Below the pieces are notes generated by a model. That model did not search any database, had not been told where the DNA came from, and was given only the letters and a program-made list of their open reading frames with translations. A stretch of DNA of 64,000 nucleotides from contig NZ_LMPT01000022.1 of assembly GCF_001424425.1 (NCBI RefSeq), positions 62,001 through 126,000 of the forward strand. Direction: 5' to 3'. Source of the DNA: Acidovorax sp. Leaf191. Lineage in GTDB: Bacteria; Pseudomonadota; Gammaproteobacteria; Burkholderiales; Burkholderiaceae_C. The position numbers and the translations under genes were made by a program. Each line of letters starts with the position of its first letter. Position 1 is the first letter of the stretch. This document shows, in pieces, positions 54,432 through 63,498 of the stretch.

Positions 54432-55850
54432 TCACAAAATGGCGATGGGCGCGCGGCAGATGCCCGCAGCCTCCAGCACGGTGGCGGCACGCAGCGCCAG
54501 GTCTTCGCGCCAGGGCGCCGCGATGATCTGCACGCCGATGGGAAGGCTTGCGTGCGCGCCCCACACCGGCACGGCGCACACCGGCAGGCCGATGCATGAG
54601 AGGGGCTGGGTCAGCAGGCCCATGTTGGGGCGCAGCGGCAGGTCGCGACCGTTCAGGTTGAAACGCTCGGTGCCGATGGGCGTGGCCGCGCAGGGCGTGG
54701 CAGGGGCCAGCAGCAGGTCGTAGCGCGAGAGCACCCGTGCGGCTTCGTGGGCATAGCGGCTGCGCACGCGCTGGGCGCGTGCCACCCAAGCGGCAGGGAT
54801 CAGCGCGCCTGCCAGGAAGCGATCGCGTGACAGCGGCTCGAAGTCGGCCGCGCGCGTGCGCAGGTTGTCGAGGTGCAGGGCACCCGCCTCCGCATTGGTG
54901 ATGAGGAAGGCCGCCGCGCGGCCGGCCTCCACCAGTGGCAGCTCCACCGGCTCGGCCTCTGCGCCCAGCGCCTGTGCCACCCGGGCCACGGCGGCGCGTG
55001 CCTCGGGCAGGGCGTTGTCGGCAAAGTAGCCGCCCAGTACGCCGATGCGCAGACCGGTGATTCCCGTCTCCAGGTCGTGGGCCACCGGTTCTGCGGGCCG
55101 CTGTGCGCAGCCTGCATCGGTGTGCGCAGCCGCAGCCTCCGGGCCCTGCATGGCGTCGTAGGCCAGCGCCAGGTCGCGCACGCTGCGCGCCATGGGGCCC
55201 AGGTGGTCCAGGCTGGAGATGAAGGGAAAGCTGCCCGTGCGCGGCAGCCGCCCGAAGGTGGGTTTGAGTCCGAACACGCCGCACAGCGAAGACGGCACAC
55301 GGATCGAACCATTGGTGTCCGACCCGAGCGTGATGGGCACCTGGCCCGCAGCCACGGCCGCGCCGGAGCCGCCCGACGAACCACCGGCGATGCGCGCCAG
55401 GTCGTGCGGGTTGTGGCAGGCGCCCTCGTGGCTGTTCTCGGTGGTGAAGCCGTAGGCGTACTCGTCCATGTTGAGCGCCCCCACCAGAATGGCGCCTGCG
55501 GCCTCCAGGCGCTGCACCAGCAGACCGTCGGCCCGGGCGGGAGGGCGGTCGCGCTCGATCTTGGAGCCGGCCAGCGTGGTGAGGCCCGCCACGTCGAACA
55601 GGTTCTTCACGGCAAAGGGCACGCCCAGCAGGGGCAGGGCGGCCTGTGTCCCCGCAGCCAGGCCGGCATCGATGCGTGCAGCGCGCGCCAGGGCACGTGC
55701 CCGCAGCACGGCGGTGAAGGCGTTGACGCGGGCGTCGGTCTGCTCGATGCGGTCCAGGCAGGCCGTCACCAGCGCCGTGGCCGATACGTCGCGCGCCGCC
55801 ACGGCCTGTGCCATGCCGGCGGCGTCCTGTTGCCACCAGGGCGCGGTCAT
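54432..55850 (-). CDS. atzE: AtzE-family amidohydrolase (1-carboxybiuret hydrolase large subunit)
   Basis: A 472-residue amidase-signature enzyme with Lys82 ([11 protein letters not shown]), the Gly-Ser loop [13 protein letters not shown] (155-167) and nucleophile Ser182 ([12 protein letters not shown]). [26 protein letters not shown] and [16 protein letters not shown] are hallmarks of the AtzE/HpxY branch. With AtzG it deaminates 1-carboxybiuret. The coupled small-subunit gene (ATGA overlap) and atzH on its other side make the assignment strong. The oxalurate (HpxY) role is the alternative, but no hpxW or other oxalurate gene is seen here. Confidence 0.9.
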   Translation of the reverse strand: MTAPWWQQDAAGMAQAVAARDVSATALVTACLDRIEQTDARVNAFTAVLRARALARAARIDAGLAAGTQAALPLLGVPFAVKNLFDVAGLTTLAGSKIERDRPPARADGLLVQRLEAAGAILVGALNMDEYAYGFTTENSHEGACHNPHDLARIAGGSSGGSGAAVAAGQVPITLGSDTNGSIRVPSSLCGVFGLKPTFGRLPRTGSFPFISSLDHLGPMARSVRDLALAYDAMQGPEAAAAHTDAGCAQRPAEPVAHDLETGITGLRIGVLGGYFADNALPEARAAVARVAQALGAEAEPVELPLVEAGRAAAFLITNAEAGALHLDNLRTRAADFEPLSRDRFLAGALIPAAWVARAQRVRSRYAHEAARVLSRYDLLLAPATPCAATPIGTERFNLNGRDLPLRPNMGLLTQPLSCIGLPVCAVPVWGAHASLPIGVQIIAAPWREDLALRAATVLEAAGICRAPIAIL

Positions 55851-56056
55851 GCGCGGCCTCCCTCAGGCGGCACCACCGGGACGAAGGCCATGGCGGGCTC
55901 GTCCGTCGTGGCCAGCGGCACGGCGTTGACGGTGTCGGCAAAATCGCTGGCCAGCGCCAGGTAGCCGAGCACGGCCGCGCGGTGTTCGGGCGCGATGGGC
56001 AGGCCGATGGCGGCCGAGGCCGCGTCGAGGTAGCGTTCCAGCTCGGTGGCGTTCAT
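55847..56056 (-). CDS. atzG: AtzG-like small subunit (DUF4089)
   Basis: A 69-residue protein, [43 protein letters not shown], of the DUF4089 family. AtzG is the small partner that stabilises AtzE, as the GatC subunit does for GatA. It overlaps atzE (ATGA at 55847-55850) and the ATPase gene upstream (56053-56056), so all three are coupled. Confidence 0.88.
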   Translation of the reverse strand: MNATELERYLDAASAAIGLPIAPEHRAAVLGYLALASDFADTVNAVPLATTDEPAMAFVPVVPPEGGRA

Positions 56057-56874
56057 CGGCGCACCTCGCGCTGGAAGATCTCCAGGCTGAGCTTTTTCAT
56101 CGCCACGAAGCTCGGTTCGCTCAGCGTGGCCAGGGTGCGCGGGCGCGCGTCCTCGTAGCGCAGGATCTCGGCCACCTTGGTCGGGCGCTTGGTCAGCAGC
56201 AGCACCTCGTCGGCCAGGTAGACGGCTTCTTCCAGGTCGTGCGACACCAGCAGCATGGTCGTGCCGGTCTGCATGAACACCTCCTGCAGCTTCTCGCGGA
56301 TGAACAGCGTCATCTCGAAGTCGAGTGCCGAGAAGGGCTCGTCGAGGAACAGCACCTCGGGGTTGGGCGCCAGCGCGCGCATGATGGACGCCGTCTGCTG
56401 CTGCCCGCCCGAGAGTTCGTAGGGGTAGCGGTTGAGGTCGAACTTCACGTCGAACGAGGCCACCAGTTCGGCCATGCGGCGGTCCACCTCGGCCTTGCTC
56501 TTGCCTTCGAGCTTGAGCGGGTAGGCGATGTTGTCGATGGTGCGCATCCACGGAAACATCGCCTCGCGGTAGTTCTGGAAGACGTAGCCGATCTTCGTGT
56601 CCTTGAGGCTCTTGCCATCGAACAGGATCTCGCCGCTGTCGATGGGCACGAGGCCCGCGATCATGTTGATCAGCGTGCTCTTGCCGCAGCCATTGGGGCC
56701 GAAGACCGAGACGATCTTGTGCTTGGGGATGTCGAGGTCGAAGTCCTCGTACAGCGGCCAGCCCGCGAAGTACTTGGTCAGCCCACGGATGGTGATGTGG
56801 GTGCCGGCCGGGCCGGGCGTGAAGACACGCTGGGGCACATCGGCATACACGGCGCCATTGACGACGGTGTTCAT
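56053..56874 (-). CDS. ABC importer ATP-binding protein, nitrate/taurine (NitT/TauT) type
   Basis: A 273-residue single nucleotide-binding domain: Walker A GPNGCGKST, Q-loop VFQNYREAMFPW, signature LSGGQQQTASIMRAL, Walker B VLFLDEPFSALD and switch His in LVSHDLEEA. An N-terminal extension of about 25 residues precedes the domain. The signature lacks the usual Arg after QQQ but is otherwise intact. It couples with the permease before it and atzG after it by 4-base overlaps. Confidence 0.9.
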   Translation of the reverse strand: MNTVVNGAVYADVPQRVFTPGPAGTHITIRGLTKYFAGWPLYEDFDLDIPKHKIVSVFGPNGCGKSTLINMIAGLVPIDSGEILFDGKSLKDTKIGYVFQNYREAMFPWMRTIDNIAYPLKLEGKSKAEVDRRMAELVASFDVKFDLNRYPYELSGGQQQTASIMRALAPNPEVLFLDEPFSALDFEMTLFIREKLQEVFMQTGTTMLLVSHDLEEAVYLADEVLLLTKRPTKVAEILRYEDARPRTLATLSEPSFVAMKKLSLEIFQREVRR

Positions 56875-57701
56875 CGGCCGCTCCAGTGCACGATCCTGCG
56901 TTCGGCGATCAGAAAGAGAATGTTCAGGGCATAGCCCAGGGCGCCTGCTGCCAGGATGGCGGCGTACATGCTCTTGACGTTGAGCACCTGCTGCGCATCG
57001 ATGATGCGGTGGCCCAGGCCGTTGTCCGAGCCGATGAACATCTCGGCCACGATGACGATGACCAGCGCCATCGACACGGCCGAGCGCAGGCCGACGAAGG
57101 TGGGCTGCAGGCTTTCCCAGATCAGCACGTCCTTGAAGATCTGCCAGCGCGATGCGCCCATCACGCGCGCCGCCATGACGCGCTGCTTGCGGGCGTTGAT
57201 GACGCCATAGGCGCTGTTGAAGATCACGATCAGGAAGGCGCCGAACGCGGCGATGGCCACCTTGTTCACATCCGACACGCCGAAGATCAACAGGAACAGC
57301 GGGATCAGCGCCGACGAGGGGGTGGAGCGGAAGAAGTCGATCAGAAACTCCACGCTGCGGTACGCGCGCTCGTTGCTGCCCAGCAGCACGCCCAGGGGCA
57401 CGCCGACCACGGCCGCGATCAAAAAGGCCTGCACCGTGCGCCAGACGGTCACCGCGAAGTCGAGCAGCAGCGGCCCGCCGGCCAGGCCGGTGACCAGTGT
57501 GAGCACGGTGGCGCCGGGCGGGGGCAGCAGGATGGGCTTGATGAAGCCCAGGCGCACCACCAGGTCCCAAAGGACGAACAGGGCCAGGGGGCCGACGAAG
57601 GGAAGCAGCCTGTCCCAGGCGGGCGTCTTGGGCACAGCGGATGCCGCCGTGCTCGCGGGCGGCGACCAGGCGCCGGCAATGGTGGAGGTGGTTTCGGCCA
57701 T
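56871..57701 (-). CDS. ABC importer permease, NitT/TauT type
   Basis: A 276-residue permease with six membrane segments and the EAA-like loop AARVMGASRWQIFKDVLIWESLQPTFVGLRSAVSMALVIVIVAEMF. ATV-WRTVQAFLIAAVVGVPLGVLLG and FFRSTPSSALIPLFLLIFGV are typical of the SsuC/TauC group. The ATG has AGGGGCG a few bases upstream, and the gene begins 11 bases after the receptor gene. Confidence 0.9.
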   Translation of the reverse strand: MAETTSTIAGAWSPPASTAASAVPKTPAWDRLLPFVGPLALFVLWDLVVRLGFIKPILLPPPGATVLTLVTGLAGGPLLLDFAVTVWRTVQAFLIAAVVGVPLGVLLGSNERAYRSVEFLIDFFRSTPSSALIPLFLLIFGVSDVNKVAIAAFGAFLIVIFNSAYGVINARKQRVMAARVMGASRWQIFKDVLIWESLQPTFVGLRSAVSMALVIVIVAEMFIGSDNGLGHRIIDAQQVLNVKSMYAAILAAGALGYALNILFLIAERRIVHWSGR

Positions 57702-57712
57702 GGCGCGCCCCT

Positions 57713-58720
57713 TCAGGCCTTGTAGATCAGGCTGTCGACCACGACCTTCTTCTCGAAGATGCCCTTCTCGGTGAACAGGTCGTAGAACTTCTGGAAGTAC
57801 GCCAGGTCACTGGGCTTGAACTCGTTGTAGAGCATGTATGAGGCCAGCGGCACCTCGGCCGTGAGCGCGCCTTCGATGGCGGTGTAGCCCTTCATGAACT
57901 GCCGGGCCTCGTCGGGTTTGCTGCGCACCAGCTCGATACCGCGGGCGTAGGCGGCGATGAACTTTTTGGCCACCTCGGGGTTCTTCTTGATGAACTCGCT
58001 GGTCAGGCTGGCTGCGCCGCCGTGCCAGGGCGCCATCGCATCGCCCAGGATGTACCTGGCCACAACCCCGGACTCGATGATCCGCGTGGTGCCGTTCATG
58101 CGGCCGATGGTGCCCGTGGGCTCCAGCGTGTAGCAGGCATCCACCTGGCCGGCGACGATGGCGGCGATGTGCTGGCCGATGGGCAGCTCGGTCACCGTGA
58201 CGCCGCTGGCGCCGGCGCGCTCCAGCATGGTCTTGCACAGGGTCATGTTCTGGATGCCGGGGCCGGACGCGACCTTCTTGCCCTTGAGGTCGGCCATGGT
58301 CTTGATGGCGCTGTCCTTGCCGGTGATGAATTGGTCGAGCACGAATTTCGCGTTGCTCGGGTTGGTCGCGAAGATCTTGAACAGGCCGGGCTGGGCGATC
58401 TCGCCGATGGCCAGGTTGGCCGATCCCGTGCCGTTGGAGCTGCCGTCGGAGCGGCCCGAGAGCATGGCCTCCATCACCTGCTGGGCGCCCGCGAACTTGA
58501 GCGGCTCTACGTCCAGGCCTGCCTCCTTGAAATAGCCTTTCTCCACCGCAGCGAAGAAAGGCAGCCCGGCCGCCACGGGCCAGAAGCCGATGCGGATCTT
58601 GGGCGCCGCCTGGGCGCGCACCAGCGCGGGTGCTGCCAGCACACCCAGGGTTGCGGCCGAGGCCTGCAAGATGCGGCGGCGCGATGCGCCCGTGGACGTG
58701 ATGGAACTGTGGGATGTCAT
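57713..58720 (-). CDS. ABC transporter substrate-binding protein, NitT/TauT (NMT1-like) type
   Basis: A 335-residue periplasmic receptor with a Tat-like signal (SRRRILQASAATLGVLAAPALVRAQAA, cleavage near 38). Mature start IRIGFWPVAAGLPFFAAVEKGYFKEAGLDVEPLKFAGAQQVMEAMLSGRSDGSSNG is characteristic of the SsuA/NMT1 fold. Related receptors take up sulfonates, nitrate, pyrimidine precursors and cyanurate-like compounds. It is placed second in the cluster, 42 bases after atzF. Confidence 0.9.
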   Translation of the reverse strand: MTSHSSITSTGASRRRILQASAATLGVLAAPALVRAQAAPKIRIGFWPVAAGLPFFAAVEKGYFKEAGLDVEPLKFAGAQQVMEAMLSGRSDGSSNGTGSANLAIGEIAQPGLFKIFATNPSNAKFVLDQFITGKDSAIKTMADLKGKKVASGPGIQNMTLCKTMLERAGASGVTVTELPIGQHIAAIVAGQVDACYTLEPTGTIGRMNGTTRIIESGVVARYILGDAMAPWHGGAASLTSEFIKKNPEVAKKFIAAYARGIELVRSKPDEARQFMKGYTAIEGALTAEVPLASYMLYNEFKPSDLAYFQKFYDLFTEKGIFEKKVVVDSLIYKA

Positions 58721-58762
58721 GGAAGGCTCCTGCAGCAGGGTTGGAGGGGAACAAACAGGGAA

Positions 58763-60505
58763 TCAGGTGCCGGCCCTGCGCGACGCGATGTACGCCCGCC
58801 AGCCGCCAAAGTGGCTGATGTCGTGCGCACCGGCCAGCGCCAGCGGCTCGCAGATGAAGCCCTGCACGCTGCTGCCGTCGGCCAGGGTGAGCGTGCCTAT
58901 GCCCAGCGGCTGCGGGATCAACGCGACGAAGCTGCCGTAGTTCGCGGCGGGCATGCGCCACACCTCGATGGCGATCCGCGTGCCCTGGCCTGGCGCCACA
59001 CGCAGCAGGCCGGGCTTGGGCGGCACGGAGCCGGGCAGGGCGTATAGCTGGTAGTCGGCGGCTGTCTCGGTCACCAGCTCCAGCTTGGCGCCGCGGTCTG
59101 TGAGCTGGCCGTTCAGCGGCATGCCGCTCAGGTGGGCACCGACCACGGCGACCCGTACTGTGGCGGGCGCCTGCAGCCCGGCGATGGGCTGGGGCACGGG
59201 CAAGGGCGTGCTGCCGGCGGCCTGGGGCAGGCCGGTGGCGTGGTGGTAGCGCTGGCCCAGCTCCGCCAGCTGCCAGTCGCTGCCGCAGGGGCCGATGAGC
59301 GTGATGCCGAAGGGCAGACCGTCAGCGCGCAGGCTGCTGGGTACCGCAATGGCGGCGTAGTCCAGCAGGTTGACGAAGTTGGTGTAGGCGCCCAGGTTGC
59401 GGTTGAGCACCACCGGGTCGGCCTGTATGGCGGCGATCGTGTAGTGCGTGGGGGCCGTGGGCACCAGCAGCACGTCGATGGCCTCGGGGCCCTGCCACAT
59501 CGGTGCCACCTGCTGGCCCAGGGCGCGCAGCCGGGTCTGGGCGTCACACAGGTCGGCCGCGCTGTAGCTGCGCCCGCTGGCCAGGATGCTGCGCACCGGC
59601 TCCACCACCTGGTCCTCGTGTTGGTCGAAGAAGCTGCGTACGGCGGCATATCGCTCTGCCACCAGGGCGCTTTCGTAAAGCAGGGCCGCGGCCTGGGCCA
59701 GCGGCGCGTAGGGTATGGACACCGGCGTGCCGCCCAGCGCCTGAAGGCGGGCCACGGCCTCGGCGAATGCCGCCTCGGCCGCTGCATCGCCGAAGAACTC
59801 GAGCACATCGGGCACGCCGAAACGGAAGCTGGCGGGCAATGGCTTGGTGGCCAGGGTGAGCTGCCGCCCATAGGGGTCTTGCCCGTCATAGCCCTGTGCG
59901 ACCTGCAGCACGCAGGCCGCCACGTCCACCGTGCGCGCGAAGATCGAGACACAGTCGGCGCTCTGCGCGGCCGGCACCACGCCCCGTGCACTGACGAGAC
60001 CCTTGGTTGGCTTGATGCCCACGATGTTGTTCAGCCCTGCGGGCACGCGGCCCGAGCCGGCCGTGTCGGTCCCCAGCGCGAAGTCCACCTGGTCGGTAGC
60101 CACCACATAGGCAGAGCCTGAACTGGAGCCACCGGAGACGTAGGCGGGGTTGAGCGCGTTGGGGACCGCGCCATGCGGCGAGCGGGTGCCGTTGAGCCCG
60201 CAGGCGAACTGGTCCAGGTTGGTCTTGCCCACCAGCGTTGCCCCGGCGTCGAGCAGGCGCTGCACCACCGCTGCATGGGCCGTGGCCGTGTAGGCAAAGC
60301 CAGGGCAGGCGGCGGATGTGGGGTAGCCGGCCACGTCGATGTTGTCCTTGACCGCAAAGCGGAGGCCGCTGAGCGGGCCGCCAGGCCTGCCGGCGACCGC
60401 GGGCTCGCAGCGCACCAACCAGGCCTGCTGGGCCAATGGGAGGCGCGGTGAACCGTCAGGCACAGGAGGAAATTCGGCCACCAGGGAGTTTGTTGCTTGC
60501 ACCAT
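58763..60505 (-). CDS. atzF: Allophanate hydrolase AtzF
   Basis: A 580-residue enzyme that breaks allophanate (and 1,3-dicarboxyurea) to ammonia and CO2. The N-terminal amidase domain has Lys53 (FAVKDNIDVAG), SGGSSSGSAYVV (124-135) and Ser151 (GTDTAGSGRVPAG). The C-terminal domain (about 430-580, AVVGAHLSGMPLNGQLTDRGAKLE to FICEPLALAGAHDISHFGGWRAYI) is the allophanate-hydrolase-specific half, thought to hold the decarboxylation or second step. No biotin-dependent urea carboxylase gene is adjacent, so it is not the urea amidolyase type. The frame extends 450 codons upstream, but that part is the shadow of the divergent deacetylase gene. Confidence 0.93.
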   Translation of the reverse strand: MVQATNSLVAEFPPVPDGSPRLPLAQQAWLVRCEPAVAGRPGGPLSGLRFAVKDNIDVAGYPTSAACPGFAYTATAHAAVVQRLLDAGATLVGKTNLDQFACGLNGTRSPHGAVPNALNPAYVSGGSSSGSAYVVATDQVDFALGTDTAGSGRVPAGLNNIVGIKPTKGLVSARGVVPAAQSADCVSIFARTVDVAACVLQVAQGYDGQDPYGRQLTLATKPLPASFRFGVPDVLEFFGDAAAEAAFAEAVARLQALGGTPVSIPYAPLAQAAALLYESALVAERYAAVRSFFDQHEDQVVEPVRSILASGRSYSAADLCDAQTRLRALGQQVAPMWQGPEAIDVLLVPTAPTHYTIAAIQADPVVLNRNLGAYTNFVNLLDYAAIAVPSSLRADGLPFGITLIGPCGSDWQLAELGQRYHHATGLPQAAGSTPLPVPQPIAGLQAPATVRVAVVGAHLSGMPLNGQLTDRGAKLELVTETAADYQLYALPGSVPPKPGLLRVAPGQGTRIAIEVWRMPAANYGSFVALIPQPLGIGTLTLADGSSVQGFICEPLALAGAHDISHFGGWRAYIASRRAGT

Positions 60506-60871
60506 TTTGAAGAATTCAATCTTGGATACAAGAAGAGATGCAAGCGCTGTGCCAGGCCCGCTGAGTTCGCAGCGGATCGACAAGATCGATGTGCTCCAAG
60601 AGGCAGGAAGTCCCGCAAGAACTGCATTGCGCTTAGAGGGAAGCTCGTGGCTTTGGGGCCCGGACGATGTCTGGTACCGGCACATGAAGCGCGGCACGTG
60701 CGGCTGGGTGCCTGCCTGTGCTGCCAGCCCTGCCTGGTGCCAGTTTTCGCTGCGGTGTGGTGCATGGGCAGCGTTTCCAGCGGTGTGGGACGCGCTAAAG
60801 TGGTGAGCCCTGCCTGCCTCCGTGGGATGCATCGACGGACGCGGGCAAAACCATTTCCTTTCTGTATCCGC
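60506..60871. other. Divergent control region between atzF and the acetylpolyamine gene
   Basis: 366 bases without a supported gene. It must carry the promoters of both divergent units. The main recognisable element is a GntR-type palindrome at 60520-60533. Confidence 0.5.
60520..60533. promoter_or_regulatory. Candidate GntR(FCD) operator before atzF
   Basis: TCTTGGATACAAGA is a palindrome with 5-bp arms (TCTTG/CAAGA) and the core TTGGATACAA, very close to the TTGTATACAA consensus known for FCD-type GntR regulators. It ends 15 bases before the atzF ATG, where a bound repressor would block transcription of the cluster. Confidence 0.55.
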
Positions 60872-61918
60872 ATGATTTCTTTCCACAACCCCTTGCACCA
60901 CCGGCATGCGCCGGTCCATGAGTTCTACCGGGGAGAGCGCGTGCCGTGCTTCGAGAAACCGGTCCGTGCCCAATATGTGGAGGACGCCCTGCTGGAGCGT
61001 GGCCATGGGCTGCTGGCGCCTGATGTGGACAGCACGCCGGTGCTGGCCCAGATCCATGCGCCGCGCTACCTGGCTTTTTTGCAGAGCGCATGGCAACAGT
61101 GGCTGGCACTGGACGCGGCCAACGCTTCGGTCCAGCCATTCCCGTCGGTGTGGCCGGTGCGCAGCCTGCGCAGCGACGTGGAGCCGGACAACTTCGTGGC
61201 GAAACTGGGTCTGTACTCCATGGACAACGGCACGCCCATGGCCGCGGGCACCTGGGAGGCCGTGAAGGCAGGGGCCGATGCCGCTGCCAGCGCAGCGGCC
61301 CGCGTGGCCCAGGGCGCGCGTGCCGCGTTCTGCTGTACACGCCCGCCGGGCCACCATGCAGGGCCCGACTTCATGGGCGGCTACTGCTTTGTCAACAACG
61401 CTGCCGTGGCGGCGCAGTGGCTGCGCAACCACGGGTCCGGGCGCGTAGCCCTGCTGGACGTGGACTATCACCACGGCAACGGCACGCAGAGCATCTTCTA
61501 CGACCGTGCCGACGTGCTGTTCATCAGCCTGCATGGCGATCCACGCACCGAATACCCGTTCTACCTGGGCCATGCCGACGAAACCGGCGAAGGCGAGGGC
61601 GCAGGTTTCAACCTCAACCTGCCGCTGCCCGCGGGCACCACCGCCACGCAATGGTTCGCCGCGCTGGAGCAGGCCTGCGTGCGCATTGCGCAGTACCAGG
61701 CGGACACGCTGGTGGTATCGCTGGGGCTCGACGCCTTCGAGGACGACCCCATCTCGAAATTCGCGCTCAAGACCTCGGACTTCACCCGCCTGGGCGAGCG
61801 GCTGGCCGCCCTGGGGCTGCCCACGGTGTTCGTGCTCGAAGGCGGCTACGCGGCTGCCGAACTGGGCCACAACGCCGTGAACGTGCTCGATGGTTTCGAG
61901 CAGGCGGCCCCGCGATGA
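60872..61918 (+). CDS. Acetylpolyamine amidohydrolase (histone deacetylase family)
   Basis: A 348-residue zinc deacetylase. [25 protein letters not shown] (with His161, His162) and [17 protein letters not shown] (zinc ligands Asp198 and His200) are intact; the third ligand Asp lies in [12 protein letters not shown], and GGYAA follows near the end. The N-terminal loop [24 protein letters not shown] is typical of bacterial acetylpolyamine amidohydrolases, which deacetylate acetylputrescine, acetylcadaverine or acetylspermidine. It overlaps the next gene by ATGA. Confidence 0.88.
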   Translation: MISFHNPLHHRHAPVHEFYRGERVPCFEKPVRAQYVEDALLERGHGLLAPDVDSTPVLAQIHAPRYLAFLQSAWQQWLALDAANASVQPFPSVWPVRSLRSDVEPDNFVAKLGLYSMDNGTPMAAGTWEAVKAGADAAASAAARVAQGARAAFCCTRPPGHHAGPDFMGGYCFVNNAAVAAQWLRNHGSGRVALLDVDYHHGNGTQSIFYDRADVLFISLHGDPRTEYPFYLGHADETGEGEGAGFNLNLPLPAGTTATQWFAALEQACVRIAQYQADTLVVSLGLDAFEDDPISKFALKTSDFTRLGERLAALGLPTVFVLEGGYAAAELGHNAVNVLDGFEQAAPR

Positions 61919-63012
61919 GCGAAGCTGTCGACTGCGTGGTGGTCGGTGCTGGCGTGGTCGGCCTGGCCGTGGCCCGCGCGCTGGCGCTGCAGGGGCGCGA
62001 GGTCATGGTGCTGGAGGCGGCCGATGCCGTCGGCACCGGCACCAGCTCGCGCAACAGCGAGGTCATCCATGCCGGGCTGTACTACGCCACGGGCTCGCTC
62101 AAGGCGCGGCTGTGCGTGCAAGGCCGCGAGCTGCTCTACGCGTACTGCGCCGAGCGCGGCGTGCCGCACCGGCGCTGCGGCAAGCTGATCGTGGCCACGT
62201 CCCCGGAACAGATTCCGGCGCTGCAGGGCATCGAAGCGCGCGCGCGTGCCAACGGCGTTGGCGATCTGCAATGGCTCGATGCAGAGGCCGCGCAGGCGCT
62301 GGAGCCTGCGCTGCAGTGCGTGGCCGCCCTGCTTTCGCCGAGCACAGGCATCGTCGACAGCCATGCGCTGATGCTCGCGCTGCAGGGAGACCTGGAGCAC
62401 GCGGGTGGGATGGTGGTATTGAATTCGCCCCTGGCGCACGCTGAGTGCGCGCCAAATGCTATTGAATTGGTAGCGGTTGACGGTACACGCCTGGTGGCGC
62501 GTTCCGTGGTCAATGCCGCCGGCCTGCACGCCCCTGCGCTGGCCGCACGATTTGCGGGCCTCGGCGCCGCGCATGTGCCTGTCGCCCACTACGCCAAGGG
62601 CAACTACTTCACCCTGTCTGGCAAGGCGCCCTTCAGCCGGCTGATCTACCCCGTGCCGGAGGCCGCAGGCCTCGGTGTGCACCTGACGCTGGACCTGGGC
62701 GGGCAGGCGAAGTTCGGGCCGGACGTGCAGTGGGTCGACTCACCCGACGATCTGGCGGTAGACCCATCCCGTGGCGATGCGTTCTATGCCGAGGTCCGCC
62801 GTTACTGGCCCGGGTTGCGCGATGGCGCGCTCGTGCCCGGCTATGCGGGCATGCGCCCCAAGATCCACGGTCCCGACGCCGCGGCGGCGGATTTCGTGAT
62901 CCAGGGGCCATCGGTGCACGGGATCGCAGGGGTGGTCAACCTGTTCGGCATCGAATCGCCCGGGTTGACAAGTGCCCTCGCGATTGGGGAGCATGTGGCG
63001 GCGCTGGCTTGA
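61915..63012 (+). CDS. FAD-dependent oxidoreductase, L-2-hydroxyglutarate oxidase (LhgO)-like
   Basis: A 365-residue DAO-superfamily flavoprotein: [50 protein letters not shown] is the strong signature of the L-2-hydroxyglutarate dehydrogenase/oxidase group; [12 protein letters not shown] and [10 protein letters not shown] agree with it. It is coupled to the acetylpolyamine gene, so a step in polyamine or 5-carbon acid breakdown is possible (inference). Residues about 174-185 are encoded by a degenerate copy of the dispersed repeat. Confidence 0.85.
   Translation: MSEAVDCVVVGAGVVGLAVARALALQGREVMVLEAADAVGTGTSSRNSEVIHAGLYYATGSLKARLCVQGRELLYAYCAERGVPHRRCGKLIVATSPEQIPALQGIEARARANGVGDLQWLDAEAAQALEPALQCVAALLSPSTGIVDSHALMLALQGDLEHAGGMVVLNSPLAHAECAPNAIELVAVDGTRLVARSVVNAAGLHAPALAARFAGLGAAHVPVAHYAKGNYFTLSGKAPFSRLIYPVPEAAGLGVHLTLDLGGQAKFGPDVQWVDSPDDLAVDPSRGDAFYAEVRRYWPGLRDGALVPGYAGMRPKIHGPDAAAADFVIQGPSVHGIAGVVNLFGIESPGLTSALAIGEHVAALA
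62430..62469 (-). repeat. Dispersed 40-bp repeat, copy E (inside the FAD oxidoreductase gene, degenerate)
   Basis: On the minus strand CAATTCAATAGC (62469-62458) is followed by 20 bases and GCGCCAGG (62437-62430). The geometry equals that of copies B-D, but the first box differs at four of twelve bases. It is read on the other strand as part of the FAD oxidoreductase. Confidence 0.45.
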
Positions 63013-63098
63013 TCTGGCGCAAGCTGCTTGCACACCGTAACCTCTTGGGTCCCCGTCCTACGAAGGGGCTTCGGGCACGTGGCTAAGATGAAACCCAA

Positions 63099-63128
63099 GA
63101 CCTCCTGTGTGGAGGTCCAACATTTTTT
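63099..63128 (+). terminator. Hairpin with T-run after the FAD oxidoreductase gene
   Basis: GACCTCC (63099-63105), TGTGT, GGAGGTC (63111-63117), then CAACA and six T. It probably ends the transcript from 60872. It lies 22 bases before the next ATG, so it could also be a leader element of that gene. Confidence 0.55.
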
Positions 63129-63150
63129 GTTGCTCTCAAGAAAGGCTTGT

Positions 63151-63456
63151 ATGACTGTTTCCGACACCATCACCACGACCCAGGGCGAACTGGAAAAACT
63201 GGTGTCCGACCTGCGCGGGCTGCTGGCCAGCAAGGACCTGGACGCCGTGCCCGACATCAAAGTGCTGCGCCAACGCCTGGACGATGGCCTTCACAACGCC
63301 CGTGAATCCGCCGTCCGTGCCGCGCAGGACGCAGCACGCCAGGCCAAGGACGCTGCCCTCGCCGCAGACCGCTATGCGCACGATGAGCCATGGCGTGTGG
63401 CCGGTGCCGCTCTGGCCGTGGGCGCCCTCGTGGGCTTCGTGCTGGCCCGCCGCTAA
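63151..63456 (+). CDS. YqjD/ElaB-type DUF883 membrane-anchored protein
   Basis: A 101-residue protein: coiled-coil-like charged helix (LEKLVSDLRGLLASKDLDAVPDIKVLRQRLDDGLHNARESAV), then EPWRVAGAALAVGALVGFVLARR, a C-terminal membrane anchor with the usual double Arg end. In E. coli YqjD and ElaB bind ribosomes at the membrane in stationary phase. The ATG after AAAGGCTTGT is used. The two next genes match a yqjE-type series. Confidence 0.85.
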   Translation: MTVSDTITTTQGELEKLVSDLRGLLASKDLDAVPDIKVLRQRLDDGLHNARESAVRAAQDAARQAKDAALAADRYAHDEPWRVAGAALAVGALVGFVLARR

Positions 63457-63498
63457 CCTGGTGCCGCGCCCTATGAAGCAAAGGTTCGGAGACCGTCC

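Noticed and set aside
54040-55850. AtzE/AtzH considered as oxalurate genes (HpxY/HpxZ)
   Set aside because: Not excluded by family, but atzF, biuH and the absence of hpxW or other purine genes in the window favour the biuret reading.
60506-61870. Upstream extension of the allophanate hydrolase frame
   Set aside because: The added 450 residues are low-complexity shadow of the acetylpolyamine gene; MVQATNSL gives the normal AtzF start and length.
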